From the NCBI GenBank assembly GCA_900109895.1, contig FOBR01000005.1, positions 186,001 through 250,000 of the forward strand: DNA of 64,000 nt. Reading direction: 5' to 3'. A model generated the notes under the pieces. The model ran no database searches, had not been told where the DNA came from, and saw nothing but the letters and a program-made list of their open reading frames with translations. The stretch is from a bacterium A37T11. Its GTDB lineage: Bacteria > Bacteroidota > Bacteroidia > Sphingobacteriales > Sphingobacteriaceae. Position numbers and translations under genes: made by a program. Below, in pieces: positions 9,331-18,877 of the stretch (positions within the stretch are counted from its first letter, which is position 1; each line of letters opens with the position of its first letter).

Positions 9331-10275
9331 ATGCCAGTAAAGATACCCAATAATCTCCCAGCAATAGAGCTGCTTAAAAAGGAGAATATATTTGTGATGA
9401 ATGAGCTCCGGGCAAACGAGCAGGACATCCGTCCATTGCGGGTGATTATCCTAAATCTAATGCCACTAAAAATTTCAACGGAGACTGATTTTATCCGGTT
9501 ACTTTCTAACAATCCTTTGCAGGTTGAAATTGAATTTATACGTTTGGATACCCATACGCCGAAAAATACACCTGCAGAACATTTGGAGTTGTTCTATAAA
9601 GGATTCAACGAAATTTCAGGTAATTATTATGATGGGATGATTATTACTGGCGCACCCGTTGAGCTGCTCGAATTTGAAGATGTTTCATACTGGGATGAAA
9701 TTAAAAAAGTATTCGATTGGGCAAAGAGGCATGTTACATCCACCTTGTATATCTGTTGGGCAGCACAAGGAGCATTATACCACTTTTTTGATGTTGGTAA
9801 AATACCCTTGAAAAGTAAATTATTTGGTGTTTTCAAACACCAGGTTCTCAATAAAAAACACCCTTTGTTCAGAGGCTTTGATGACGAGTTTTACATTCCG
9901 CACAGTCGCCATACCACCGTCGCGCCAACAGATTTGGAAGGAATTGAAGGGCTTACGGTATTGGCTGAATCACCTGATGCTGGTGTTGCTATCCTTGCTT
10001 CCAGGGGAGGGCGCGAATTTTATTTAACCGGACATTCAGAATATTCGCCAAACACGCTCCATGAAGAATACACGAGAGATGTAGAAAAGGGTGCGCCCAT
10101 TGAGTTACCCAAATATTACTATGAAGGAGATGATCCGACAAACCCACCCGTAGTTCGATGGGCCAGTCACGCAAACCTGCTTTTCAACAACTGGCTAAAT
10201 TATTTCGTTTATCAGGAAACTCCGTTTGAATTGGCGAAAATAGCTGATTTAAAAGAGATCAAACAAGAAAGCTAA
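9331..10275 (+). CDS. metA: Homoserine O-acyltransferase MetA (predicted O-acetyltransferase)
   Basis: First committed step of methionine synthesis: acylation of the homoserine hydroxyl, cytosol. The 314-residue protein aligns end to end with the MetA family. The catalytic Cys is residue 142 (YICWAAQGALYHF), and the His/Glu pair is H235/E237 in LTGHSEYSP. Residue 111 is Glu (GAPVELLEF); in this family Glu111 has been linked to acetyl-CoA use and Gly111 to succinyl-CoA use (E. coli type). I therefore predict homoserine O-acetyltransferase activity although the fold is MetA, often annotated as succinyltransferase. It follows the LLM oxidoreductase gene but has its own promoter, so it is probably a single-gene unit. 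Confidence 0.95.
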   Translation: MPVKIPNNLPAIELLKKENIFVMNELRANEQDIRPLRVIILNLMPLKISTETDFIRLLSNNPLQVEIEFIRLDTHTPKNTPAEHLELFYKGFNEISGNYYDGMIITGAPVELLEFEDVSYWDEIKKVFDWAKRHVTSTLYICWAAQGALYHFFDVGKIPLKSKLFGVFKHQVLNKKHPLFRGFDDEFYIPHSRHTTVAPTDLEGIEGLTVLAESPDAGVAILASRGGREFYLTGHSEYSPNTLHEEYTRDVEKGAPIELPKYYYEGDDPTNPPVVRWASHANLLFNNWLNYFVYQETPFELAKIADLKEIKQES

Positions 10276-10283
10276 TATATTTG
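10276..10283 (+). promoter_or_regulatory. Possible -7 element upstream of the rhomboid gene
   Basis: TATATTTG fits TAnnTTTG and begins directly after the metA stop codon, 62 bases before the rhomboid ATG. No well-spaced TTG was identified, so this is a weak call. Confidence 0.35.
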
Positions 10284-10345
10284 CGTTTGTCCTGGATCCC
10301 ACGACAAATTAGTCAAGAATTTTTGGAAACTCATTTGTTATAATT

Positions 10346-11083
10346 ATGCTGTTACCTATAGGAGATGATAATCTCGACCGAAAGGCGTTCCCATATGTAA
10401 ACTATCTGCTGATAGGCATCAATATTGTGGTTTTTATATTTCTACAAAGTTTTGGGTATAACTTAAACTTCACCTACTCGTATGCCATAATTCCAGCTGA
10501 GATATTGACTGGCCATGATGTAGTGACTAAAAGCCAACTGATTGCTGACCCGCTCTCCGGACAGGCATTTGAATTACCTGGATTACAACCTACAGGCATA
10601 CCTGTCTTTTTAACCCTCATTACTGGGATGTTTATGCACAGCGGCTGGGCACATTTAGCCGGAAATATGCTTTATTTGTGGATATGCGGCGACAACGTGG
10701 AAGACAAACTTGGACACTTGGGTTACCTCTTTTTTTATCTATTGTGCGGCGTATTGAGCGGCCTGAGCCACGTATTTAGCACCCTTTTTTTTGGTCAGGA
10801 CCTTTTAACACCCTGCCTTGGTGCATCCGGGGCAATCTCAGCCGTTTTGGGAGGTTATGTGGTGCTTTTTCCGCACAAACGCATTGTTTTCTGGTTCTTT
10901 TTCTTTGTTTTCACACTGCCTGCATTTGTCGCCATAGGATTATGGTTTCTGTTTCAGCTTAGCAACGGTTTGGGTGTTCTTGGAGGAGAACAAGCAGGAG
11001 GAGTGGCCTATGCGGCACATATTGGTGGTTTTATATCCGGATTATTATTGGTGAAATTTTTTAAACTAAAAATTACCCGGTAA
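10346..11083 (+). CDS. Rhomboid family intramembrane serine protease
   Basis: 245-residue inner-membrane protease with about six transmembrane helices. The catalytic serine lies in CLGASGAISAV (S161 of GASG) and the partner His in AAHIGGFISG (H225); both dyad residues are present. The HSGWAHLAGNMLYLW block (98-112), with H103 and N107, is the usual oxyanion-hole region. A loop of about 35 residues between helix 1 and helix 2 (residues 50-88) is longer than in GlpG. Substrates are unknown. It is 24 bases upstream of rmuC on the same strand, so the two may be co-transcribed. Confidence 0.92.
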   Translation: MLLPIGDDNLDRKAFPYVNYLLIGINIVVFIFLQSFGYNLNFTYSYAIIPAEILTGHDVVTKSQLIADPLSGQAFELPGLQPTGIPVFLTLITGMFMHSGWAHLAGNMLYLWICGDNVEDKLGHLGYLFFYLLCGVLSGLSHVFSTLFFGQDLLTPCLGASGAISAVLGGYVVLFPHKRIVFWFFFFVFTLPAFVAIGLWFLFQLSNGLGVLGGEQAGGVAYAAHIGGFISGLLLVKFFKLKITR

Positions 11084-11107
11084 ATTAAATATCATTCCAC
11101 AATAACA

Positions 11108-12523
11108 ATGGAACAGACCCTACTCATTATAATCATCGGCTTATTATTGCTGGTCATCATACTCATCATTACCTTTCGATACAAAGGGGATACGTTTGAT
11201 GCACTTAATAAGCTTGAAGGTGGTATAAGAGAAGATTTTCGCATTAACCGTGAAGAAAACGCACGTATTTCACGTGATAACCGCACAGAACTGAGTAATA
11301 CTTTAAAAGATTTTACACTAGATGAACGGGAAAAATTCGCAGCATTGCGCCAGGAGCAAAAGGAACTTACCATCCGGACTGTCGATCAGTTGGACAAGAT
11401 AAGCAGTAAGGTAGAAGAAAAGTTAGGGATGCTCAATGAACAGGCCAAAAAAGATAGCCATCTGCTGCGAGAGGCAATAAACAATACCTTCAAAAGTTTC
11501 CAAGAAACCTTTGACAAGAATATGCAAGGCTTTAGCAACCTACAGCGCGAAAAATTTGGCCAGCTTGAAGAAAAACAAAATAAGCTAGTCGAAAGCACTG
11601 AAAAGCGCCTGGAAGAAATGCGGGCCACCGTCGACGAAAAACTGCAAAAAACCCTTAACGAACGCTTGGGCCAGTCCTTTGAACTCGTAAGCAAGCAACT
11701 GGAAAGTGTGCAGAAAGGCTTGGGCGAAATGCAAACCATGGCCACCGATGTTGGCGGACTGAAAAAAGTATTGAGTAATGTAAAGCTGCGCGGGGGGATA
11801 GGTGAGGTGCAACTGGCCATGTTGCTTGAGCAGATACTTGCACCAACCCAGTATGACGCTAATGTACGCACTAAGAAGGGAAGCGCAGATCCAGTTGAAT
11901 TTGCTATCAAACTCCCTGGCAGAAGCGAAGATGAAAATAGCGTAGTATATTTACCAATAGATGCCAAGTTTCCAAAAGACACTTATGAACAACTTATCAC
12001 TGCCTATGATCGAGGCCTTCCAGAAGAAATAGAAATAAGTACCAGAAACCTCGAGATTACCATTAAAAAAATGGCCAGGGCTATTCGCGATAAATATATT
12101 GATCCACCCTATACCACCGATTTTGCCATTATGTTTCTTCCTTTTGAAAGTATTTATGCCGAAGTCATCCGCAGAAGTTCATTGGTAGACCAGTTGCGCG
12201 ACGAGTTTAAAATAACCGTTGCAGGCCCCACTACACTAGTGGCTATCCTCAACAGCTTGCAAATGGGATTCCGTACGCTGTCTTTACAAAAGCGAAGCAG
12301 TGAAGTGTGGAAAGTTTTGGGTGCCGTGAAAACGGAATTTGAAAAGTTTGGAGGCCTCCTGCAAAAAGCTAAAACCAATTTAGACAAAGCCAGTGATACG
12401 GTAGATGAATTATTGGGCAAGCGTACCCGCGCTATTGACCGCACGCTGCGGCAGGTTGAGGCATTGCCAGCTGTTGAAACCAATCAACTACTTCCCGATA
12501 TAGATACCATTGACGAAGAGTAA
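11108..12523 (+). CDS. rmuC: DNA recombination protein RmuC
   Basis: 471-residue protein with one N-terminal membrane anchor (about residues 4-24), a long charged coiled coil (about 35-215, rich in E/K/R and Q), then the conserved RmuC nuclease-like domain with KLRGGIGEVQLAMLLEQIL, YLPIDAKFPKDTYEQL and PYTTDFAIMFLPFESIYAEV. In E. coli RmuC limits recombination at inverted repeats, and the domain belongs to the PD-(D/E)xK-like nucleases; the acidic/Lys residues around IDAKFP fit that. Length and order are normal. It starts 24 bases after the rhomboid gene. Confidence 0.93.
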   Translation: MEQTLLIIIIGLLLLVIILIITFRYKGDTFDALNKLEGGIREDFRINREENARISRDNRTELSNTLKDFTLDEREKFAALRQEQKELTIRTVDQLDKISSKVEEKLGMLNEQAKKDSHLLREAINNTFKSFQETFDKNMQGFSNLQREKFGQLEEKQNKLVESTEKRLEEMRATVDEKLQKTLNERLGQSFELVSKQLESVQKGLGEMQTMATDVGGLKKVLSNVKLRGGIGEVQLAMLLEQILAPTQYDANVRTKKGSADPVEFAIKLPGRSEDENSVVYLPIDAKFPKDTYEQLITAYDRGLPEEIEISTRNLEITIKKMARAIRDKYIDPPYTTDFAIMFLPFESIYAEVIRRSSLVDQLRDEFKITVAGPTTLVAILNSLQMGFRTLSLQKRSSEVWKVLGAVKTEFEKFGGLLQKAKTNLDKASDTVDELLGKRTRAIDRTLRQVEALPAVETNQLLPDIDTIDEE

Positions 12524-12587
12524 TATTCATTTATACTAACTGTTTTTGAACGGTCACTAATTTTCAATTAAAGTGACTCGAATGTGC

Positions 12588-12618
12588 TTGTATATCCTAC
12601 TTAATTTATATAGTTTTG
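12588..12618 (+). promoter_or_regulatory. Bacteroidota-type promoter of the first ECF sigma gene
   Basis: TTG at 12588-12590 and TAGTTTTG at 12611-12618 are 20 bases apart and match the -33/-7 pattern. The predicted TTG start of the sigma factor lies 30 bases downstream. Confidence 0.6.
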
Positions 12619-12648
12619 TGTTCCGTTATCGGATAACAACTAGTTGAA

Positions 12649-13194
12649 TTGGAAACAGAAGTCGAAGCCATCAGAAATGGTAATGAAAAGGCATTTGAGG
12701 ATGCCTATTATCGTTGGCATCAAAAAATATATGCCTATATATTGCATAAAACCAGTTCAGCTGATACTTCAGAAGAAGTAGTTCAACAAGTATTTGTTCG
12801 GCTATGGGAGAAACGGGAAGAATTATCAGTTCACTATTCCCTTTCCATACAACTTTTCCGTATGGCTCGGACCATATTAATAGACGAACTACGCAAAGCA
12901 GCCCATGCCCGCACTTATAAATCTTTTATGGAATTAAAAGGACCTGCCGTCGTAAATGGTGATCTATTGGAATATAAAGATACGTTAAAAAGGGTAGAAG
13001 AGGCTATTAACCAAATGCCTCCAGTACGTCAGCGCATTTTCAAGATGAGCCGGTTTGAATATAAGTCATATCGCGAAATAGCCGAGGAATTGTCTCTTTC
13101 CTCAAAAACCGTGGAAAATCATATATCTTTAGCGCTAAAATTTCTTAAAAAAATAATACCCATATTTTTTTTCTTTTCAGCTCTTTTTCAATAA
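12649..13194 (+). CDS. ECF RNA polymerase sigma factor (FecI-like)
   Basis: 181-residue sigma-70 family ECF factor. Region 2 is seen at about residues 12-75 (AFEDAYYRWHQKIYAYI... VVQQVFVRLWEKREEL) and region 4 at about 115-170 (INQMPPVRQRIFKMSRFEYKSYREIAEELSLSSKTVENHI). It should direct transcription of the SusC/SusD genes downstream under control of the FecR-type protein that follows 74 bases later. The start is a TTG at 12649: no ATG or GTG occurs in frame before an upstream stop at 12634, and the TTG gives the normal N-terminus. The C-terminus is hydrophobic (PIFFFFSALFQ), common in this family in Bacteroidota. Confidence 0.9.
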   Translation: METEVEAIRNGNEKAFEDAYYRWHQKIYAYILHKTSSADTSEEVVQQVFVRLWEKREELSVHYSLSIQLFRMARTILIDELRKAAHARTYKSFMELKGPAVVNGDLLEYKDTLKRVEEAINQMPPVRQRIFKMSRFEYKSYREIAEELSLSSKTVENHISLALKFLKKIIPIFFFFSALFQ

Positions 13195-13268
13195 CAGCTG
13201 AAAAATAACCGGTACATTTTTATAGACTGATTGGGGGTGCCTGCCTCAATAAACGTATTGTCAGATAT

Positions 13269-14357
13269 ATGATCACGATAACAGAGGATTTAATTCAGAA
13301 ATTTTTTAACAACCAATGCTCCGCTGAGGAGGCAAAAGCCGTATCCCGGTATCTGAAAAAATATCCCGAGGAACTTGAAAAGTATATGCCTTCATCGGGT
13401 TGGAATCAATTCAGAGAACAAAATCTGTTATCAGCAGCTGACACTAAACGTATTCTTGGTCATATAAAATACTCGATAACTTATAAAAATTTGATAAAAC
13501 CTGCAAGAAATTGGGCGCTATGGTATAAAGTAGCCTCGGTATTGCTGATGGCATGTATAATAAGTGCATTAATATTCAGGTACAGGACTTTCAAACAGAA
13601 AGAGTCTGCCCCGTCGTCAAAACAAAATGTCTTTCCAGAAGTTGTAGAAACTAACAATCTTAATACACTTAAAAAAATATGGCTGTCGGACAGTACAGAA
13701 GTCACACTTCATCCAGGATCGCGGTTAACGTATCTAAAAGGCTTTGAATTTAATAAGCGGGAAGTACGGTTAGAAGGGCATGCCAAATTTACAGTAACAA
13801 AAGACCGGGTGCGCCCATTTACCGTATATGCAGGTGGATTGGCAACAACGGTATTAGGGACTGTTTTTGAAGTGATGGCGGCAGGAAAAGAGGCCTATAC
13901 CCGCGTCAGGCTAATCAGCGGTAGCGTGCTGGTAAATACTGATAAAGACGCCGGCATATTGCATATAGCTCCAGTTTATTTAAAACCGGGCGAAGAATTA
14001 CAGGTTAACCGGGCAACCTCAATTGCCCGAACAATCAAAGCAAAAAAACCAGCGGAAGATATCCAACGATTGGCTAATTCAAGCTCACCTGCCAAGCAAC
14101 TAGTCCCAAGGGGAGAATTGATATTAAATGACAGTATTGCCAGCTTTAATCATGTTCCAGTAATGAACGTATTAGAGACCTTACAAAAAGAATACAGCCT
14201 GAACATTAAGTACGACGCTCACTTACTGGATAACATGTTTTTTACTGGCAATTTTAAACGTACATCGGGTTTGCCTGATGAAGTGATCGGTGCGATCGCC
14301 CTGTTAAACGGTTTAAAAGTAGAACAAATAATAAATGGTTATCAACTAAGTAAATGA
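13269..14357 (+). CDS. FecR family anti-sigma factor with DUF4974 C-terminus
   Basis: 362-residue inner-membrane regulator. A cytosolic N-terminal part (1-77) should hold the sigma factor. One transmembrane helix lies at about 80-102 (WYKVASVLLMACIISALIF). The periplasmic FecR domain follows (LSDSTEVTLHPGSRLTYLKGFEFNKREVRLEGHAKFTV, about 138-180). A DUF4974-type C-terminus (about 280-362, SIASFNHVPVMNVLETLQKEY...) resembles the STN fold. It forms the usual sigma/anti-sigma pair with the gene before it and is 25 bases upstream of SusC. In the well-studied Fec pathway the signal comes from an STN domain of the outer-membrane receptor, which this locus's SusC lacks. Confidence 0.9.
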   Translation: MITITEDLIQKFFNNQCSAEEAKAVSRYLKKYPEELEKYMPSSGWNQFREQNLLSAADTKRILGHIKYSITYKNLIKPARNWALWYKVASVLLMACIISALIFRYRTFKQKESAPSSKQNVFPEVVETNNLNTLKKIWLSDSTEVTLHPGSRLTYLKGFEFNKREVRLEGHAKFTVTKDRVRPFTVYAGGLATTVLGTVFEVMAAGKEAYTRVRLISGSVLVNTDKDAGILHIAPVYLKPGEELQVNRATSIARTIKAKKPAEDIQRLANSSSPAKQLVPRGELILNDSIASFNHVPVMNVLETLQKEYSLNIKYDAHLLDNMFFTGNFKRTSGLPDEVIGAIALLNGLKVEQIINGYQLSK

Positions 14358-14382
14358 AAAAATTTAAATAAATATTAACAGA

Positions 14383-17300
14383 ATGATTAAAAAAGTTACA
14401 AAATGGTTCGTACCCCCTATTTTCATGCACTTGGTGGTAGTATTGTTGGCCTCTACTAGCGTCAAAGGTCAAGGTAAAACCACGGTGGCAGGTCTAGTAA
14501 AAAGCGGAGCCGGAGAATTGCTGACAGGAGTATCTGTTTTGGCAGAGCAACAAGGTACCAGCTTTAAGCGCATGGTGACGTCCAATGATCAAGGAATGTT
14601 CGTGATTAATAATTTCCCGACAGGGAAAGGATTTCGTTTTACATTTACTTTTATTGGTTTCAAAAAGCAAGTATTAGCCGATTATGCAGTGAATGACGGA
14701 GATAAGCTCTCCTTAGTAGTCACACTTGACGAGGAACAAGCTATACTTGATGAAGTATCCGTAGGGTATGGTGCAGTTAGGAAAAAGGACATTACCGGTT
14801 CAGTGACCCAGGTTGACATAGGCGAAATGCAAAAGCAACCCGCGCTTAGTTTGGATGTAGCACTAGTGGGGCGAGCTGCAGGCGTAATGGTCACCAAATC
14901 TTCCGGAGCACCCGGAGCAGATGCCAGCATCCGCATAAGAGGTGCCTCTTCTGTATTTGGTATCAATGAGCCTTTGTATGTAATAGATGGAGTTCCCATT
15001 CAAATAGGTCAAGGCATGGGAGATGATGAATACCGTAGCTCCAGGTCATTTCAAATATCACCACTGGCATCTATAAATCCGGATGATATCGAGCGAATAG
15101 ATATATTAAAAGACGCATCCGGCACCGCAATATACGGCTCTAGAGGAGCTAACGGAGTCATTCTAGTAACTACCAAAAAAGGAGTAGGCGGAATGAAGCC
15201 TGCCTTTACCGTAGCATATAACGCCTCGGTCGATGATTTTGTAAAGGATTTCAACATGCTCAGTTCAGATGAGATGGTTCGAGTTGCTACCCAAGCGTAC
15301 AAAAATAATGGTGAAGAACTACCTAGCGATTTTTTGGTTTATCCCGGTGTCAATACCAATTGGCGTAAACTGGTCACTCGCAAAAGCTATTCTGACACCT
15401 GGAACATCAGTCTTAGAGGAGGCAGTTCAAATAGCCAAACAATATATGCCTTTTCTGCATCAACCAACAACCAAAAAGGAGTAATAAAAGGCAGTGATTT
15501 CAAACGGTACAATGTAAGAACTAACGTCGAATCAGAAGTGGTTAAATCATTGAAGGTAGGTGGTAGTGTAAATTATACTAAAAACCTTACTAACGGATTA
15601 TCAAATACATATTATTATAATATAGTCACCTACCGACCGGATATTCCTGTTTTTGATCCCAATGGACATTATGCCACCACGCCAGATAGCGTGCAGGCAA
15701 ATCCTGTTGCACGCACAAAATACACCAATAATCTTACTAATGACAACGTGTTATTATCAGTATTTGGAGAGTTTAGGCCTATAGAAGCGCTAAAACTACG
15801 ATCAACTATTTCATACAATAAAACAGACAATATCACCATTGATTATACACCCAGTTATGACCCGTTTGAAATGCGGAATGGCAGGAAAGGATCAAGGGAT
15901 GATATTAATTATAATTATAGCTCCGTTGTATTTGACAATACTGCCACTTATGACAGGTTTTTCGGTAAACATTACCTGAACGCTGTTATAGGAGCCTCAT
16001 TTACGAGCGACAAGGTCAATAAACTGAACATCGAATCTGTTAATTTTCCAGACGACAAGGTGTTGAACAACTTGGGCTCAGCAGGTTCTATACAAAGTTA
16101 TGAAAGTGGTGGAAGCCTTAGCGGGCTGGAATCTTACTTTTCCAGGATCAATTATAATTATGGTGGTAAATACTATGTAACCTTTACGGCAAGAACAGAT
16201 AAATCTACTAAATTCGGGCCCAATAATCAATGGGGCTTTTTTCCGTCGGGTGCCTTAGCTTGGCGTGCATCTGAAGAAAAATTTTTTAAAAATAAGCCAT
16301 GGATAAGCGACCTAAAAGTCAGGGCCTCCTATGGTAAGACCGGGTCGGCCAACCTAGGTGATTTTTTATATGCCACCTTCTTTTCAACAGGCGGGAGCTA
16401 TTCTTTTCATAATGGTGAAAACGGAGTAACCCTCAATTCAGTGCCTAACCCCAGTATAAAATGGGAAACAACCACCCAAGCTGATGCAGGCATAGATTTT
16501 GCATTTTTTAACAATCGGCTACGAGGTGCTGTTGATGTGTACCGTAAATATACCAGCGATTTGCTTTTAAATGTAAATATCCCCTATGAAACAGGAGGTA
16601 GCACACAAATTAAAAATGTTGGAGATATAGCTAACAAAGGTTTTGAGTTGGTAATTGGTGGCGACGTATTACAGAAAAAAAATTTCACCTACACCTCAGA
16701 CATTAATTTTAGCATCAATCACGGCCGTTTAGAAAAACTGAACGGAGGTGCCAGTAGTAGTTTAAATAATTTTAAAGAAGGTGATCCACTGGGTTCAGTT
16801 TTTGGTTACCTTACAGCTGGAATTTTTAAATCTGCAGAAGAAATAGCCGTATTGAATAGTGCATCCCCCAATGGGTTCTATCAATCATCTAAAACAGCAC
16901 CTGGCGATATTAAGTTTATAGATCAAAATAAAGACGGCTATATTTCCGCAAGTGACGTTGTAAAGCTAGGGAACACTGAGCCCAAATTTTTCGGAGGTTG
17001 GAACAATGTATTTCGGTATAAACAATTAGAAACTTCCTTGCTATTTTATTTTTCATATGGCCAGAAATTATACAATGGAGCTAAGGGAAATTTGGAAATA
17101 TATTCCTCTGATAAAAACTATTACCACTCCATTTTAGGGGCTTGGACCCCAGAAAATCCCAGTTCAAATATCCCACGCATAGTACGCAATGACCCCAATG
17201 GCAATTCAAGAGCCTCTGATTACCTGATACAAGATGGCTCATTTTTTAAACTAAAAAATTTGCAGATAGCCTATTACCTGACTCCGCGGTCCTGGACAAA

Positions 17301-17484
17301 AGATCAAGTATCACAGATCAAGATTTTTGCATCCACATCCAATTTATTTATCCTTACTGGATACGATGGCATAGATCCGGAAGTAAGCACCTCCACAGGA
17401 GCTGGGTTAACAGCAGGAGGCTATGATTCAGGGAGCTATCCATCTACCCGTACTTTTAGTTTTGGTGTAAACATGACTTTTTAA
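14383..17484 (+). CDS. SusC/RagA-type TonB-linked outer-membrane transporter (no STN domain)
   Basis: 1,033-residue outer-membrane importer. A signal peptide ends near VKGQ (residues 28-30); a carboxypeptidase-regulatory-like domain (about 31-120) follows; then the TonB plug (about 125-250, with DITGSVTQVD, RIRGASSVFG, EPLYVIDGVPI, DILKDASGTAIYGSRGANGVILVTTKKG), then a 22-strand-type barrel ending in TFSFGVNMTF with the terminal Phe used for BAM recognition. It pairs with the SusD 7 bases downstream. Unlike the second SusC in this window, it has no STN domain between signal peptide and regulatory-like domain, although sigma and FecR genes stand directly upstream. Substrate unknown; no glycosidase in the cluster. 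Confidence 0.93.
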   Translation: MIKKVTKWFVPPIFMHLVVVLLASTSVKGQGKTTVAGLVKSGAGELLTGVSVLAEQQGTSFKRMVTSNDQGMFVINNFPTGKGFRFTFTFIGFKKQVLADYAVNDGDKLSLVVTLDEEQAILDEVSVGYGAVRKKDITGSVTQVDIGEMQKQPALSLDVALVGRAAGVMVTKSSGAPGADASIRIRGASSVFGINEPLYVIDGVPIQIGQGMGDDEYRSSRSFQISPLASINPDDIERIDILKDASGTAIYGSRGANGVILVTTKKGVGGMKPAFTVAYNASVDDFVKDFNMLSSDEMVRVATQAYKNNGEELPSDFLVYPGVNTNWRKLVTRKSYSDTWNISLRGGSSNSQTIYAFSASTNNQKGVIKGSDFKRYNVRTNVESEVVKSLKVGGSVNYTKNLTNGLSNTYYYNIVTYRPDIPVFDPNGHYATTPDSVQANPVARTKYTNNLTNDNVLLSVFGEFRPIEALKLRSTISYNKTDNITIDYTPSYDPFEMRNGRKGSRDDINYNYSSVVFDNTATYDRFFGKHYLNAVIGASFTSDKVNKLNIESVNFPDDKVLNNLGSAGSIQSYESGGSLSGLESYFSRINYNYGGKYYVTFTARTDKSTKFGPNNQWGFFPSGALAWRASEEKFFKNKPWISDLKVRASYGKTGSANLGDFLYATFFSTGGSYSFHNGENGVTLNSVPNPSIKWETTTQADAGIDFAFFNNRLRGAVDVYRKYTSDLLLNVNIPYETGGSTQIKNVGDIANKGFELVIGGDVLQKKNFTYTSDINFSINHGRLEKLNGGASSSLNNFKEGDPLGSVFGYLTAGIFKSAEEIAVLNSASPNGFYQSSKTAPGDIKFIDQNKDGYISASDVVKLGNTEPKFFGGWNNVFRYKQLETSLLFYFSYGQKLYNGAKGNLEIYSSDKNYYHSILGAWTPENPSSNIPRIVRNDPNGNSRASDYLIQDGSFFKLKNLQIAYYLTPRSWTKDQVSQIKIFASTSNLFILTGYDGIDPEVSTSTGAGLTAGGYDSGSYPSTRTFSFGVNMTF

Positions 17485-17491
17485 TAAGAAT

Positions 17492-18877
17492 ATGAATTGC
17501 TTAAAAATATTTGCTGTAAGTTGTATAGTGATGCTGGTGGATTCCTGTAAATTAACAGACGTAACCAATATCACACCTCCTAACCAATTAAGTGAAGAAA
17601 CCGTCATTACGGATATTTCCTCAGCTGATAAAGTTTTAACGGGCGCATACGCCCAATTGCATAAATTTAGCCTGATTGTCGATGAGCCAGGCATTACGGG
17701 TAGCATGGGCTTAAGCTTTACAAATGGCCCTTCAGGCGGTTCCAATTACGCTCAATTTTATAACAACTCTATCACATCAGACAATTACGTCCTGTCGGGC
17801 ATTTATACTGCTTGGTATTACCTCATCAACATCAGTAGTCACATTATTGAAAAAACCGGAAATCTTAATATTACGGATGCCCGCAAAGAACAAATCGTGG
17901 CAGAAGCTAGTTTTTTAAGGGCCTTAGCTCATTTTTCCTTATTGCGTTTATATGGCCGTTTTTATGATAATTCTTCTGAATATGGTATCGTTACGTGGGA
18001 TACGCCCGTCAAGGATATTACGGCAAAGGCAAGGAGCACTGTGAGCGAAAGCTATCAACGAATATTAGCAGATCTGGAAGTTGCCATTGCCAAAGCCCCA
18101 GAATATTCAAGCGCAGTGTATGCTTCCAGGCAGGCGGCCCTGATGTTAAAGGCAAAAGTACTATTATACCAACAAGAGTATGCAAAGGCGGTATCTGTGG
18201 CTGACCAATTATTGAATCAATTAGGTACAACAACCCTTGAACCTATATACGACAATATTTTTAAATTATGGTTTCGATCAAAAGAAGTTTTACTTGCCCC
18301 ACCATTTGATGATAAAAATGAACGTAATAACAAAGCTTATGCTTTTCGATCTTATGTATTGCCCACAGCATACTATTTTGACCTGATGCAAGGAGACAAC
18401 CGTGATACAACCACCGTGTATAAAAGTGGCGTCAACTTACGGAGTGGTAAGTTCCGAAATACCACATCAAATGGGCAAACTCTAACAGCTAATACCGAAT
18501 ATTTCCTTAGATTAGGAGAGCTATACCTCATCAGCGCAGAAGCATTGGTGCGCAACAGTAACGGCGACGCCAATTTCCAAACCGCACGTGACCGTATCAA
18601 CACCATCCGTAGGAGGGCAGGAATGCCTTTGCTTACGCAAGCTATAAACAATAAGGCTGACTTACTAATGGCTGTTTTAAAAGAAAAGCAACTTGAGCTA
18701 GGTTGTGAGAGTGGAGAAGATTGGTATGATCTTATACGTTTTACGGTAGCTGGTGATATAAATATTGCGACCTATAAACCAAATGTAGTCAATGAAAGTC
18801 GTTACATCGTACCTATTCCCAACGAAAGCATCTTAGCATCAAATGCTGTTGTTAAACAAAATCCCGGATATGAATAA
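17492..18877 (+). CDS. RagB/SusD family nutrient-uptake lipoprotein
   Basis: 461-residue surface lipoprotein that forms the lid of the SusC importer. A lipobox-like LVDSC gives the lipidated Cys near residue 19. The SusD fold shows as the N-terminal helix-rich part (ITDISSADKVLTGAYAQL; ILADLEVAIAKAPEY...) and the C-terminal signature FLRLGELYLISAEALVRNSNGDANFQTARDRINTIRRRAGMPLL, ending with YIVPIPNESILASNAVVKQNPGYE. It starts 7 bases after SusC and overlaps the next gene by 8 bases. At 461 residues it is on the short side for SusD, but the domain order is complete. Confidence 0.92.
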   Translation: MNCLKIFAVSCIVMLVDSCKLTDVTNITPPNQLSEETVITDISSADKVLTGAYAQLHKFSLIVDEPGITGSMGLSFTNGPSGGSNYAQFYNNSITSDNYVLSGIYTAWYYLINISSHIIEKTGNLNITDARKEQIVAEASFLRALAHFSLLRLYGRFYDNSSEYGIVTWDTPVKDITAKARSTVSESYQRILADLEVAIAKAPEYSSAVYASRQAALMLKAKVLLYQQEYAKAVSVADQLLNQLGTTTLEPIYDNIFKLWFRSKEVLLAPPFDDKNERNNKAYAFRSYVLPTAYYFDLMQGDNRDTTTVYKSGVNLRSGKFRNTTSNGQTLTANTEYFLRLGELYLISAEALVRNSNGDANFQTARDRINTIRRRAGMPLLTQAINNKADLLMAVLKEKQLELGCESGEDWYDLIRFTVAGDINIATYKPNVVNESRYIVPIPNESILASNAVVKQNPGYE

